Of a stretch of 64,000 nt of DNA, positions 18,837 to 26,497 are shown in pieces (positions within the stretch are counted from its first letter, which is position 1; the number at the start of each line of letters is the position of its first letter). Made by a program: the position numbers and the translations under genes. Where the stretch lies: NCBI RefSeq assembly GCF_000383235.1, contig NZ_KB910933.1, positions 1 through 64,000 on the forward strand, read 5' to 3'. The stretch is from Bacillus sp. 123MFChir2. GTDB taxonomy: Bacteria; Bacillota; Bacilli; Bacillales; Bacillaceae_G. A model generated the notes under the pieces. It worked only from the letters and a program-made list of their open reading frames with translations. It made no database searches and was not told where the DNA came from.

Positions 18837-18858
18837 GAATAAGGTTTTTGCCTTATTC
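18837..18858 (+). promoter_or_regulatory. Hairpin between Shine-Dalgarno and start of flgG
   Basis: GAATAAGG-TTTTTG-CCTTATTC, a perfect 8-bp stem. The only good ribosome-binding site (GAGGTGA, 18829-18835) lies about 31 bp before the ATG, too far by normal rules. Folding the hairpin leaves about 10 nt between them, which is near ideal. Confidence 0.6.
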
Positions 18859-18866
18859 ATTACAGT

Positions 18867-19640
18867 ATGAATGGTTTATATGTTGGTTCTATGGGAATGA
18901 TGAACTATATACAGCACATAAATGTGCATGCAAATAACATCGCTAATGCCCAAACAGTAGGATTTAAAGCAGATCAAATGACATCAAGAGTTTTTGATAC
19001 ACATGAAACGTACCGTCAAGTAAATAGAAGTGAAACTGCAATTGGAACAGTTGATTATGCAGTTGTACCAGCTGCCACACATGTAAATTTGGCTCAAGGT
19101 CCAGTACAAATTACAAATAGTGCTACTGATTTTGCTTTAGAAGATGGAAATACGGGTGCGGCTTCCTTCTTTGTCGTTTCAAAAAATAATCAAACGTATA
19201 TGACAAAAGATGGTCATTTTAATGTAAATGCAGATCGCTACTTACAAACAACATCTGGTGCATATGTACTGGATAGTAATAATAATCATATTCGTATTCC
19301 AGAAGGTGCGAAACTCTCTGTGAAGCAAGATGGAACTCTTTATAATGAAGAAACGGGCCAAGCTATTGGACGTTTACAAACAAAGTCAGTTGATGCTAAC
19401 TTGAAAGCACGTCTTGTAAAGCATGAAGATAAAGGCCTTACAATAGATGGAACGAACATTGCTGATTTACCAAATGGAACGTCAGTTGTTCGCAATTACA
19501 TGTTAGAAAACTCTAACGTTGATATGGCGAAAGAATTGGTAGATGTGATGACGAACCAAAGAATGGTTCAATCATCGCAACGTGTGATGACAACATTTGA
19601 TAAAGTGTATGATAAAGAATCGAATGAGTTATTAAGATAA
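18867..19640 (+). CDS. flgG: Flagellar distal rod / basal-body protein FlgG
   Basis: A 257-residue rod-type protein. The N-terminus NGLYVGSMGMMNYIQHINVH then ANNIANAQTVGFKAD is the axial-protein signature (ANNxAN), and the C-terminus NYMLENSNVDMAKELVDVMT then NQRMVQSSQRVMTTFDKVYD pairs with it to form the D0 coiled coil. Exported by the gate encoded just upstream. Paralogues FlgF and FlgG are hard to tell apart; size and lone position favour FlgG. Last gene of the operon, followed by a strong terminator. Its ribosome-binding site is separated from the start by a hairpin. Confidence 0.88.
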   Translation: MNGLYVGSMGMMNYIQHINVHANNIANAQTVGFKADQMTSRVFDTHETYRQVNRSETAIGTVDYAVVPAATHVNLAQGPVQITNSATDFALEDGNTGAASFFVVSKNNQTYMTKDGHFNVNADRYLQTTSGAYVLDSNNNHIRIPEGAKLSVKQDGTLYNEETGQAIGRLQTKSVDANLKARLVKHEDKGLTIDGTNIADLPNGTSVVRNYMLENSNVDMAKELVDVMTNQRMVQSSQRVMTTFDKVYDKESNELLR

Positions 19641-19670
19641 AGAAATGCCCCCAAAGGGCATTTCTTTTTT
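19640..19670 (+). terminator. Terminator of the flagellar operon
   Basis: AAGAAATGCCC-CCAAA-GGGCATTTCTTTTTT, immediately after the flgG stop. Confidence 0.92.
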
Positions 19671-19681
19671 GGTGTTAAAAT

Positions 19682-19950
19682 ATAACTATGCAGTTACTTT
19701 ATGAAAAACCGACAGAAAAGCATTTTTTTAAATGGGATAGAGGGACTGGCGATGCATAAGAGCGGTCAGGTCCTTTTCCTGCCACGTGCAAGGTTTGAAA
19801 ACAAAAGTAGCCAAACTGTGCAGGCTCCTGCCCTGTTTGCATGACAGCAGTCTATATGCAAAAAAATGAATTTATAAGTAATCGAGAGACACACCTTCAC
19901 TAGAATCATCCCCTTTTCTAAATTTCTAAAAGGTATAGCTGAGTAGTTAT
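19682..19950 (-). mobile_element. Complete MITE, copy C
   Basis: A 269-bp non-coding element with imperfect terminal inverted repeats (ATAACTATGCAGTTA at the left, GCTGAGTAGTTAT at the right), compared with GTAACTACTCAGTCA in copies A and B. It is flanked by a perfect 8-bp direct repeat GTTAAAAT (19674-19681 and 19951-19958). Internally it matches the interspersed-repeat core on the minus strand and the GAATCAT...CTTTCTAAA-like arm of copy A. It codes for nothing. Confidence 0.85.
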
Positions 19951-19980
19951 GTTAAAATAAGGAAGAGGAGAGTGGGGGGA

Positions 19981-20667
19981 ATGAAATTAGATATTGAAAG
20001 AGTTGTATTTATTGGCCGGACCTATGAAGAGTACTGTGACATGTTCCAATTGCGTGATGAGGACATACAAAATAACAAAATATTAGATTGCCCAGCTGGT
20101 GCTTGTTCATTTACTGCAGTCGCAAATGCAAAGGGCGGAGATGTCACAGCTTGTGATGTTGTATATCAATTTAATGGAGAAGCTTTATATGAAAAGGGAT
20201 TACAAGATGTAGTACATACGATGGAGCATATGGAAAAGGCAAAAGATAATTACATATGGAATTACTTTTCGAGTGTAGAAGATTTAAAGAAACACCGTTT
20301 AGAAGCACTTCAAGTTTGCGGAGCGGATATGAAGCATAATCCAGAGAAGTATGTGTATGCTACGTTACCTAACATCCCTTTTCAAGATGAAGAATTTGAT
20401 ATAGCTTTATCAGCACACTTTTTATTCATGTATAGTGATCGCTTCGATTACGACTTCCATGTTGAGACGATTACAGAATTGCTCCGCGTTGCGAAACAAG
20501 AAATTAGAATTTTCCCATGTATCGATTTAAAAGGTGAACGATATGAATTTTTAGACGAGCTCATAGAAAACTTACGAAACAAAGGATGCGAAGTAGCAGA
20601 AGTACAAGTCCCATATGAATTTCAAAAGAATGGGAATACGATGCTGCAAATTAAGAAGGGCTGTTAG
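19981..20667 (+). CDS. Class I SAM-dependent methyltransferase-like protein
   Basis: A 228-residue cytosolic protein. ILDCPAGACSFTAVANAKGG resembles motif I of Rossmann methyltransferases (hh-D-x-G-x-G), with D and G/A changes. VTACDVVYQF would be the acidic loop of motif II, and FDIALSAHFLFMYS motif IV. No substrate domain is recognised. The ATG at 19981 is preferred over the in-frame GTG at 19972 since the purine-rich AGAGGAGAG fits it. It is a single-gene unit with its own terminator, and its job is unknown. Cysteines near the cofactor loop (LDCPAGAC) are notable. Confidence 0.7.
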   Translation: MKLDIERVVFIGRTYEEYCDMFQLRDEDIQNNKILDCPAGACSFTAVANAKGGDVTACDVVYQFNGEALYEKGLQDVVHTMEHMEKAKDNYIWNYFSSVEDLKKHRLEALQVCGADMKHNPEKYVYATLPNIPFQDEEFDIALSAHFLFMYSDRFDYDFHVETITELLRVAKQEIRIFPCIDLKGERYEFLDELIENLRNKGCEVAEVQVPYEFQKNGNTMLQIKKGC

Positions 20668-20720
20668 TAAAAAAGTGTCTGTTTTGTGTAAGTAACAGAA
20701 TATCGATATACAGAAATCAA

Positions 20721-20764
20721 AAAGAAGATAATTTCCTGAATAGTAGGTGGTTATCTTCTTTTTT
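20721..20764 (+). terminator. Terminator of methyltransferase gene
   Basis: AAAGAAGATAA / TTATCTTCTTTTTT stem with an 18-nt loop. Confidence 0.82.
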
Positions 20765-20805
20765 CTTTTAATGTCTTTTTGTTTAATTTAAAATTCAGAA
20801 TATTG

Positions 20806-20834
20806 TTGACTTGGTGAGGATCTTTCCTTATATT
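20806..20834 (+). promoter_or_regulatory. SigA promoter of azlCD
   Basis: TTGACT (20806-20811), exactly 17 bp, TATATT (20829-20834). It is about 140 bp before azlC, implying a structured leader of about 130 nt. Confidence 0.65.
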
Positions 20835-20868
20835 AGTAGGTATATCTATAACTACTAAAGAGGTAAGG

Positions 20869-20952
20869 GTGAAACAGAAGGAGTTTATTTCTGCATAGAA
20901 GAGATTAGGGGGGATGAAAAAGTATGATTCAGCTTTAGTTCATCCTATATAA
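20869..20952 (+). other. azlC leader with two tiny candidate ORFs
   Basis: Inside the leader, a GTG at 20869 behind GAGGTAAGG opens a 9-codon frame (MKQKEFISA, stop 20896-20898). An ATG at 20914 behind AGGGGGG opens a 12-codon frame (MKKYDSALVHPI, stop 20950-20952). Short hairpins flank them (TAGTAG...CTACTA; CAGAA...TTCTG). This could be a translational attenuator for branched-chain amino acid export. No T-box or known riboswitch motif was recognised. Evidence is limited to the start signals. Confidence 0.3.
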
Positions 20953-20974
20953 GGATAAAGGGGGCGTATAGGGA

Positions 20975-21694
20975 GTGGAGCGAGCAACAGTATTACAGTC
21001 GCAAGATGACACGTTTATACAAGGCGTGAAAGATTGTTTGCCGACAGTTCTTGGTTATTTGAGTATCGGGGTTGCATCGGGTGTTATTGAAAAAACAGCA
21101 GGATTTTCATTAACAGAAATTGCACTTATTTCATTACTGATTTATGCAGGCTCAGCACAATTCATTATGGCTGGAATGTTTGTAGCAGGTGCACCAGCTT
21201 CTACTATTATTTTTACAGTTTTCTTCGTAAACTTAAGACACTTTTTAATGAGCGCAGCATTAGCTCCCTATTTAAAAAAGGTATCATTTTTGAAAAACAT
21301 AGTAATCGGTTCGCAAATTACTGATGAAACATTTGGCGTTGCAGCTCAGCATGTTACAGGAAAGCAATATATAAGTGAGAAATGGATACTCGGTTTAAAC
21401 TTAACAGGTTATATAAACTGGGTAATTGCAAATATCATTGGCGGCATTTTAGGAGACTGGATACCAGATCCGCACACATACGGGATGGATTATGCAATAC
21501 CGGCGATGTTTATCGGTTTATTTGTTTTACAACTTGTAAGCAGTCGTCCGAAGTTATTTGTTCATCTTTGCGTTGCCATTGTATCAATGATTATTGCATA
21601 TGGAGCTCATTTCTTTGTATCAAATAGCGTAGCTGTTATTATTGCCACACTTGCAGCAGCGACAATAGGGGTGGTGATTGAAAAATGGAAGTAA
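20975..21694 (+). CDS. azlC: Branched-chain amino acid exporter large subunit AzlC
   Basis: A 239-residue membrane protein with about six hydrophobic segments. DCLPTVLGYLSIGVASGVIE, then YAGSAQFIMAGMFVAGAP and FFVNLRHFLMSAALAPYLKK, are the AzlC signatures. With AzlD it forms an exporter for branched-chain or azaleucine-type amino acids. The GTG at 20975 is the start; the next gene overlaps its 3' end by 10 bp. The leader upstream suggests regulation after transcription start. Confidence 0.92.
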   Translation: MERATVLQSQDDTFIQGVKDCLPTVLGYLSIGVASGVIEKTAGFSLTEIALISLLIYAGSAQFIMAGMFVAGAPASTIIFTVFFVNLRHFLMSAALAPYLKKVSFLKNIVIGSQITDETFGVAAQHVTGKQYISEKWILGLNLTGYINWVIANIIGGILGDWIPDPHTYGMDYAIPAMFIGLFVLQLVSSRPKLFVHLCVAIVSMIIAYGAHFFVSNSVAVIIATLAAATIGVVIEKWK

Positions 21695-22005
21695 GATGGG
21701 ATTTGTTACTTGTTGTAATCGGGTGTGCAATTGTTACATTGCTTCCAAGAATTATTCCACTACTTGTATTAAGTAAAGTAGAAATTCCAGAATGGGGATT
21801 AAGATGGCTTAATCATATTCCAATTGCAATATTAGCGGCATTGTTAGCACAAGCGTTATTTATGCATGAAACGATGAAAGTAGATTATTTAGTAGCAGCT
21901 ATTCCGACGTTCCTTGTTGCGATTTTCACGAGAAGTTTGCTCGGTGCTGTACTAACCGGAGTTATAGCGGTGTTTTTGTTGCGTTTCTTTCTGTCAGTTT
22001 CATAA
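21685..22005 (+). CDS. azlD: Branched-chain amino acid exporter small subunit AzlD
   Basis: A 106-residue protein with four hydrophobic segments and the AzlD pattern TLLPRIIPLLVLSKVEIPEW, then RWLNHIPIAILAALLAQALF. It overlaps azlC and is translationally coupled to it. AzlD is the obligate partner of AzlC. Complete. Confidence 0.92.
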   Translation: MEVRWDLLLVVIGCAIVTLLPRIIPLLVLSKVEIPEWGLRWLNHIPIAILAALLAQALFMHETMKVDYLVAAIPTFLVAIFTRSLLGAVLTGVIAVFLLRFFLSVS

Positions 22006-22122
22006 TTGGAAATAGAATTGACCAGAAAAAATGCTCAATAATGTAAGTTTCATAGTTTAGAAAAAGGAGTATCTCATATTGCATCGAACTTTGTAGTATA
22101 ACGATTGCAAAGGGAGGTTGCC

Positions 22123-22335
22123 ATGTTCATTTTAACAATTGCTGTTGTTACGTTTACAATGTTGTTATTTGTTATTATTGGGCTTACAACATATAAAATG
22201 CTTGTTCAAAAAGTGACGCCTCAAATTTACTACACACCGTTTGATTCTATTAGCGCACAATCACGTGTGGAGTTTCATAAAGAGCAAGAAGACAAAGGAA
22301 GAAATGCAGATAAAGGTAATGGTAATGAGAAATAA
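22123..22335 (+). CDS. Small membrane protein, DUF3951-like
   Basis: A 70-residue protein with one N-terminal membrane helix (~1-25, MFILTIAVVTFTMLLFVIIG) and a polar cytosolic tail. TPFDSISAQSRVEFHKEQ fits the DUF3951 family of Bacillus. The start ATG at 22123 has AGGGAGG eight bases upstream; the in-frame TTG at 22105 lies before that site. Function unknown. It follows azlD but has its own upstream space and a strong terminator. Confidence 0.7.
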   Translation: MFILTIAVVTFTMLLFVIIGLTTYKMLVQKVTPQIYYTPFDSISAQSRVEFHKEQEDKGRNADKGNGNEK

Positions 22336-22352
22336 ATGGAAGAATCATAGGG

Positions 22353-22407
22353 AAAAACCGCTACATCCAAATTCAATTTTATTGGAATTTGAGCGTAGCG
22401 GTTTTTT
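22353..22407 (+). terminator. Long-stem terminator after the DUF3951-like gene
   Basis: AAAAACCGCTAC / GTAGCGGTTTTTT, with a second inner stem CAAATTC / GGAATTTG. Confidence 0.88.
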
Positions 22408-22440
22408 ATAGTGGATTGTAAGTAGGTTTGTGTAAAAATA

Positions 22441-22460
22441 AGTTAGTTATTCAACTAACT
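22441..22460. promoter_or_regulatory. Perfect palindrome AGTTAGTT-N4-AACTAACT
   Basis: Eight-base arms with a four-base centre, lying between two convergent terminators. No function is evident. Confidence 0.35.
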
Positions 22461-22476
22461 CATAAAGAAGTTGCTG

Positions 22477-22512
22477 AAAGAGCGCCCCTTTTTAAAGAAA
22501 GAAGGGCTCTTC
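22477..22512 (-). terminator. Terminator of the DUF4240/WGR unit
   Basis: On the minus strand GGAAGAGCCCTTC...GGGGCGCTCTTT, just after the stop at 22531. Confidence 0.65.
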
Positions 22513-22530
22513 CTATATACTTATAGAGCA

Positions 22531-23058
22531 TTACCACTCTAGCGGATTATCACCATAAGCTTCCCATAAACCTGGAAACATCGCTTTTAATCTTTCTTCG
22601 TCATCTTCATTCCAATCAAACTCTATATCCGCATCCTCAAATGTCTCATCTGACAATACATGGTATAAAGTAAAGTATGTATCGTCGTCAATTCCTGTTT
22701 TTTCTTCATACACTGTTTGTCCATAATATAGTGTGAGTTCTTCTATTTGTGGAAAATCATTTTCTTCCAATGATTCTAATACAGGTAATAAGCGTTCTGG
22801 ATTTTGAATACATGCTTCATATGTTTCTTTTCCTTGAAATAAAAGCCATCCGCGGAAATAATCAAAGCAATCATCTGAACATCCCCCCATAATGATATAG
22901 GCAGCTGCCCATAACTGTGATGTGTAGGAGGATTTTATATTCCGATGTAAATGAGTGTCAAACGCCACAATTTCATGCACAGTTCGTTTAGACAAATGTG
23001 AGGTTAACCACTCCAATTGCTCCTCTTGATCCTCCCCTTTCGTTCTAGCAAGGTCCAA
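22531..23058 (-). CDS. DUF4240 domain (3' part of a frameshifted WGR-DUF4240 gene)
   Basis: About 175 residues with the DUF4240 pattern: HEIVAFDTHLHRNIKSSY, LWAAAYIIMGGCSDDCFDYF, then GWLLFQGKETYEAC and DIEFDWNEDDEERLKAMFPG. In-frame codons just upstream of the first TTG give ITEEQFWELLDLARTK, the normal beginning of this domain, where the methionine would be ATG but is ATA. Adding one base to a 10-base poly-T/poly-A run (23088-23097) joins this frame to the WGR domain upstream as YIKKKTITEEQFWELL. So the two frames are very likely one gene of about 260 codons. The molecular role of DUF4240 is unknown; WGR domains bind nucleic acid ends in PARPs and occur in bacterial toxin or immunity-linked proteins. 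Confidence 0.75.
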   Translation of the reverse strand: MDLARTKGEDQEEQLEWLTSHLSKRTVHEIVAFDTHLHRNIKSSYTSQLWAAAYIIMGGCSDDCFDYFRGWLLFQGKETYEACIQNPERLLPVLESLEENDFPQIEELTLYYGQTVYEEKTGIDDDTYFTLYHVLSDETFEDADIEFDWNEDDEERLKAMFPGLWEAYGDNPLEW

Positions 23059-23081
23059 GAGTTCCCAAAACTGTTCTTCAG

Positions 23082-23321
23082 TTATTGTTTTTTTTTTATA
23101 TAACTTTCCCCGTCTGCAGAATCCACATATCCTTTTTTTCGTTTCGAAGCGATCAGTTTATTGGCTTCTTTTTGACATACTTCCTCTGATTCAAATTCTT
23201 TCGCTTTTACACTACCAGCTGTTCCAATCTTGCCGTAAAATACAACATATTCTTTTTCTTTTACTATGATTTTCCAAAACTTATTCGATGTTTCATTTTG
23301 CTGAACTAATAACGTTTCCAT
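23082..23321 (-). CDS. WGR domain (5' part of a frameshifted WGR-DUF4240 gene)
   Basis: About 79 residues forming one WGR domain: NKFWKIIVKEKEYVVFYGKI, GTAGSVKAKEFESEEVCQKE, then KLIASKRKKGYVDS. The signature W-x-V-x-[FW]-G-x-[IR]-G appears as FYGKIGTAG, with the W and R replaced. The start ATG at 23321 has GGGGGT upstream; an ATG at 23333 is also possible. The frame runs into the poly-A tract and stops (KKKQ). It should be read together with the DUF4240 piece. Confidence 0.75.
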   Translation of the reverse strand: METLLVQQNETSNKFWKIIVKEKEYVVFYGKIGTAGSVKAKEFESEEVCQKEANKLIASKRKKGYVDSADGESYIKKKQ

Positions 23322-23333
23322 TCGTACCCCCAT

Positions 23334-23633
23334 TATGTTTCTCTATTGTTCTCCGTGATTGTATCACATGTATTTTCACTTGTAATGACAAAAAACATCA
23401 TTTTGACAATTTCATTTTGTACTGCATACTTTCTCGTTTACTAGAAAGAGGGAGGTGTTTTTAAATATATAGTTATTCTTTCTGTTGAAGACGTTTTGCC
23501 ATATGATTGTCACAAGTAAGATAGTATGTATATAAAGATTCGAAAGCTCATTTTTTGTTGCAAAATGACCATATCACAATCATTTCGCGTGATGGATAAT
23601 GATAATATAAACGGAATGAAATATAAGTAGGTG
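23334..23633. other. Intergenic region, no gene seen
   Basis: About 300 bp with promoter-like AT stretches upstream of the WGR gene on the minus strand. No repeat core, terminator or coding remnant was recognised. Confidence 0.4.
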
Positions 23634-24230
23634 TTACTTCTCTGTTATGTCTTGAAGAAAAGAGCGTACAATCTCATACCCTTGAGTTGTAGCTTCTTTG
23701 TTGTACGCTTTAGAAAATGGATCAAGAAAACCATGTTCTCCGTTAAGTTGTTTTATTTTTAAAAATGGATGACCTTTACTTTGCAAGCTTTCAATCAAAG
23801 CAGAAACTGAAAAACTAATTTCGTTTGCTGGGAATAATAAAAGCGTCGGGCATTTCGGTACAATATTTATGTAATCACGAATACGTGAACCGTAGCATCC
23901 AATTACAAAATCAATTCTAGAATCTTCACTACAAACCCAAGCAATTGTTGCGCCGACGCTAAATCCAAGAATTCCAACAGAAGCATAGTTATTTCGTAGT
24001 TCTGTGAGCAAACTGTCAATTTGTTGTTTTCCCTTTTTAAAACCAATGTTATTTATAAAATGTAAGTATGCTTCTGTTTCCTGATCGTAATGAAAAGGGG
24101 AGGAGCGCTGTAATAAATTTGGACAAACCACGTCTATAGCCGAGGATGAAAATGTTTGAATGACATGCTCCATATGTTGATTGATTCCGTATATTTCATG
24201 TAGAAGAAGAAGTGCAGTTTTCTGTTTCAT
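23634..24230 (-). CDS. Dienelactone-hydrolase-family alpha/beta hydrolase
   Basis: A 198-residue cytosolic hydrolase. LLLLHEIYGINQHMEHVIQ gives the oxyanion/Glu-containing HEIYG typical of dienelactone hydrolases, GFSVGAT is the nucleophile elbow (Ser in place of the family's usual Cys), and NGEHGFLDP holds the catalytic His. The acid is likely in the LLLFPANE strand region. It follows the ABM monooxygenase gene by three bases on the same strand, so they form an operon. Substrate unknown. Confidence 0.82.
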   Translation of the reverse strand: MKQKTALLLLHEIYGINQHMEHVIQTFSSSAIDVVCPNLLQRSSPFHYDQETEAYLHFINNIGFKKGKQQIDSLLTELRNNYASVGILGFSVGATIAWVCSEDSRIDFVIGCYGSRIRDYINIVPKCPTLLLFPANEISFSVSALIESLQSKGHPFLKIKQLNGEHGFLDPFSKAYNKEATTQGYEIVRSFLQDITEK

Positions 24231-24233
24231 AGA

Positions 24234-24554
24234 TTAAGATTCTCCCTTTGTAATACGATACTCTCTTTCAACGAGACAAATTCTCGTATGGAATTGTTCA
24301 TACCACTGTTCTCGTCCTCTTTTTTTAGCAACTGTATGGGCAGCGTTTTCTTTCCACTGCTTAATTGCTTCAAGCGATTCCCAGTATGAAATAGTAATAC
24401 CAAATCCAGTCTCAGTACGGACACTTTCAACATTGATAAAGCCAGGTTGCTCAGCAGCTAGCTTTACCATTTCATCTGCAACAATTTCGTAATCGTCAGT
24501 TTCAGATGATAGCTGGGAAGTGAAGATGACGGCATAGTATGGAGCTTTGTTCAT
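24234..24554 (-). CDS. Antibiotic biosynthesis monooxygenase (ABM) domain protein
   Basis: A 106-residue dimeric alpha-beta barrel protein: YYAVIFTSQLSSETDDYEIV, MVKLAAEQPGFINVESVRTE, ITISYWESLEAIKQWKENAA. This is the ABM/YgiN fold, whose members include cofactor-free monooxygenases and haem-degrading enzymes. The asparagine and tryptophan of IsdG-type haem oxygenases are not placed clearly here, so a general ABM protein is the safer call. First gene of a two-gene unit with the hydrolase. GGGGGG precedes the ATG. Confidence 0.8.
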   Translation of the reverse strand: MNKAPYYAVIFTSQLSSETDDYEIVADEMVKLAAEQPGFINVESVRTETGFGITISYWESLEAIKQWKENAAHTVAKKRGREQWYEQFHTRICLVEREYRITKGES

Positions 24555-24639
24555 TGTATTTTCCCCCCTTACTATAAAATTTTTCTTTTTAGTTTATCAT
24601 AAAACCTGAATAGTATGTCATTTCGTTTTAAAAAAATAT

Positions 24640-24870
24640 TAATTTCACTTACCGTAATGAATGTAATGTTAAACAATAAAGAGAAGTATACATAAATCCA
24701 TTTTAATTTTTCGACATCTTTGTCTAGCTCTGCCTATACAGTCGGCTCCGATTTTCTATTTAAGTCGCTGCTTTGTAGAATACATCATGACTGCTTCTAC
24801 ACATGGCCAGACGCTCTCGCCCACCTAAAAAGAAAAGGGTTTTTAGGTTGATTTTTAAATTGGATACATA
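24640..24870 (+). repeat. Interspersed repeat, copy 7
   Basis: The left arm (ATACATAAATCCATTTTAAT), an unusual ~50-bp internal segment (24718-24765, CTAGCTCTGCCTATACAGTC) absent from other copies, then GTAGAATACATCATGAC, a shortened core (the GGCAG...GGCCC part is deleted), and ACGCTCTCGCCCACC with the right arm. It lies after the sspH terminator. Confidence 0.7.
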
Positions 24871-24880
24871 AGGGGAAAAT

Positions 24881-24924
24881 ATAAGAACGCCCACTTCAAA
24901 ATAAAATGAAGTGGGCGTTCTTAT
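24881..24924 (-). terminator. Terminator of sspH
   Basis: A 17-bp perfect stem (ATAAGAACGCCCACTTC / GAAGTGGGCGTTCTTAT). It overlaps the sspH stop codon. Confidence 0.85.
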
Positions 24925-25100
24925 ATTTCCTCTAAGCTATTAACGGGAACGGTAAGTTCACGATTTGGGTTTGTTGCCTCGTATATGCGCGCAGTTTCAT
25001 TTGTTTCATCGACATGTTGAATCATAACAGACATGCCTTGAAATGTTACATTTGTTTGGTCCATTGATTCTGAAATTTCTTTTGCTCTTTGAATGTTCAT
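24921..25100 (-). CDS. sspH: Small acid-soluble spore protein, H type
   Basis: A 59-residue protein: MNIQRAKEISESMDQTNVTF, MSVMIQHVDETNETARIY, then VPVNSLEE. This matches SspH of Bacillus (MNIQRAKEI start, IQHV, TARIY). SASP-H proteins are made in the forespore and accumulate in the spore core. The ATG at 25100 has GAGAGGAG nine bases upstream. It is a single-gene unit ending in a very strong hairpin. No clear SigG promoter could be assigned by eye. Confidence 0.9.
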   Translation of the reverse strand: MNIQRAKEISESMDQTNVTFQGMSVMIQHVDETNETARIYEATNPNRELTVPVNSLEEI

Positions 25101-25206
25101 TTTTAAACTCCTCTCTGTATCCGATTGGTAAATCATCAAGATGGAAGTTTTCTTGTACTATTATTTTTCCTTAAAGAAAGGGGAAATATACCAATCGATA
25201 GAGAGT

Positions 25207-26421
25207 TTAAAGCTTTTGAATCATTTGTAATGTTTCTTCAGTGAAAGAAGAGAACATCGGAGTATGGTAGCTTTGCATAGCATTGTGTGCTTGTTTTGCT
25301 TCATACAGTGCTTGTTTTTTATTTTCTAAGTGCATATAGCATAGTGCACGAAAAGAGCCAGCTGTAGTTAGTAATGCTAGGTCTATTGGATGGTGCGTAT
25401 AAGTAGGAATTGTCACTTGTTGCAGAGACTGTAATGCTTCATGATAACGTTTTAAACCATATAACGCTTTTCCTTTTTCTAGATAATAGTACCCATCTTT
25501 TTCAGGGCCTAGTACCTGTATAGATTGTTCCCCATATGCTTCAATATGTGAAAGTGCGATCTCATATTGTCCCGATAACATATTGTGAAAGTAAGCTTGT
25601 AATATATGGAGAACAGTTTTTGATACAGGATTTTCTGTGAATATAGCAAATTGTTCTGCTTTCTTTAAATAGTATAAGTAACCCTCAGTATCTTTAGAGA
25701 ATGTGGCTTGATAGGATAAAATCCGATAAAAATCATCTGTTTTATAGTACACTTGGTTCTCTTTAGAAAAAGCAAGTGCTTGTAAAATTGTTTTCTTGCA
25801 GTCGTCATAATTTCCGATTGCCAATAAAATGATTGCCTCGTCGAAAAAAAGTTCAATTTGCAAAATTAAATCCATTTCTAAATGTTTTTCATTATATTCA
25901 TCATGAATAGACGTAAGTAATTGTAAACACTCGTTATATTCTTTTTTGAGAAACAATAATTTAAAGAAGAGGAGCTTTGTTTTTGTACTTTCTCGATATA
26001 AAGCATATTTTTCAAAAATTATTGTTGCTTTCTCAATATACGTATGTACATCGTAATCTTTCATATTAAGTGCTGCCTGGACGTATCGTTTATATAAGCG
26101 TGCAGTATCTATGGTAGATGGTAGCACATCATGCACAATAGGATGGAGGGTTTCATAGATATCTTTAAAGCGCATATCTTGTACATATTGTTCCATCTTT
26201 TGTACAAGAGCAGTAAGTTCATTCGCGTCTTCTTCTAATAAAAAACTTGCATCGCAGCCGAGTTTGTTAGCAAGATAATGCAATGTTTTCATAGAAGGAG
26301 TCGCTTTCCCATTTTCGATTTGACTGAGCATGCTTTTTGTTAGTTCTATCCCAGCAAGTTCAGATTGGGTAAGTTTTTTTTCTTTTCGTAATGTCCGTAT
26401 TTTTTCTCCGAGAGTAGCCAT
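25207..26421 (-). CDS. XRE-family regulator with TPR-like C-terminal domain
   Basis: A 404-residue protein. Residues ~5-60 form a Xre/Cro helix-turn-helix (GEKIRTLRKEKKLTQSELAG, TKSMLSQIENGKATPSMKTL). The remaining ~330 residues are repeated helices of the RRNPP/RNPP-like TPR type (e.g. YLEKGKALYGLKRYHEALQS). TPR regulators often sense a small peptide or protein partner, which is not visible here. The gene is divergent from an MFS exporter, and two near-identical 21-bp operators lie between them, so it probably controls itself and the exporter. The ATG at 26421 has AAGGAGA upstream; the frame extends seven codons further, without a site. Confidence 0.85.
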   Translation of the reverse strand: MATLGEKIRTLRKEKKLTQSELAGIELTKSMLSQIENGKATPSMKTLHYLANKLGCDASFLLEEDANELTALVQKMEQYVQDMRFKDIYETLHPIVHDVLPSTIDTARLYKRYVQAALNMKDYDVHTYIEKATIIFEKYALYRESTKTKLLFFKLLFLKKEYNECLQLLTSIHDEYNEKHLEMDLILQIELFFDEAIILLAIGNYDDCKKTILQALAFSKENQVYYKTDDFYRILSYQATFSKDTEGYLYYLKKAEQFAIFTENPVSKTVLHILQAYFHNMLSGQYEIALSHIEAYGEQSIQVLGPEKDGYYYLEKGKALYGLKRYHEALQSLQQVTIPTYTHHPIDLALLTTAGSFRALCYMHLENKKQALYEAKQAHNAMQSYHTPMFSSFTEETLQMIQKL

Positions 26422-26442
26422 GGAACTTCTCCTTTTATACAA

Positions 26443-26463
26443 AAGTTAAATATAATTAAACTT
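26443..26463. promoter_or_regulatory. Operator 1 between XRE regulator and MFS exporter
   Basis: AAGTTAAAT, 4 bp (ATAA), TTAAACTT: an inverted repeat. The reverse complement of operator 2 matches this site except for the central four bases. Confidence 0.7.
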
Positions 26464-26497
26464 TTCGTTGTCAAATTCTGAAAATTGATTATATAAT

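Noticed and set aside
20835-20975. T-box or SAM riboswitch upstream of azlC
   Set aside because: No T-box consensus (AGGGTGGNACCGCG) and no SAM-I core or terminator before the start codon.
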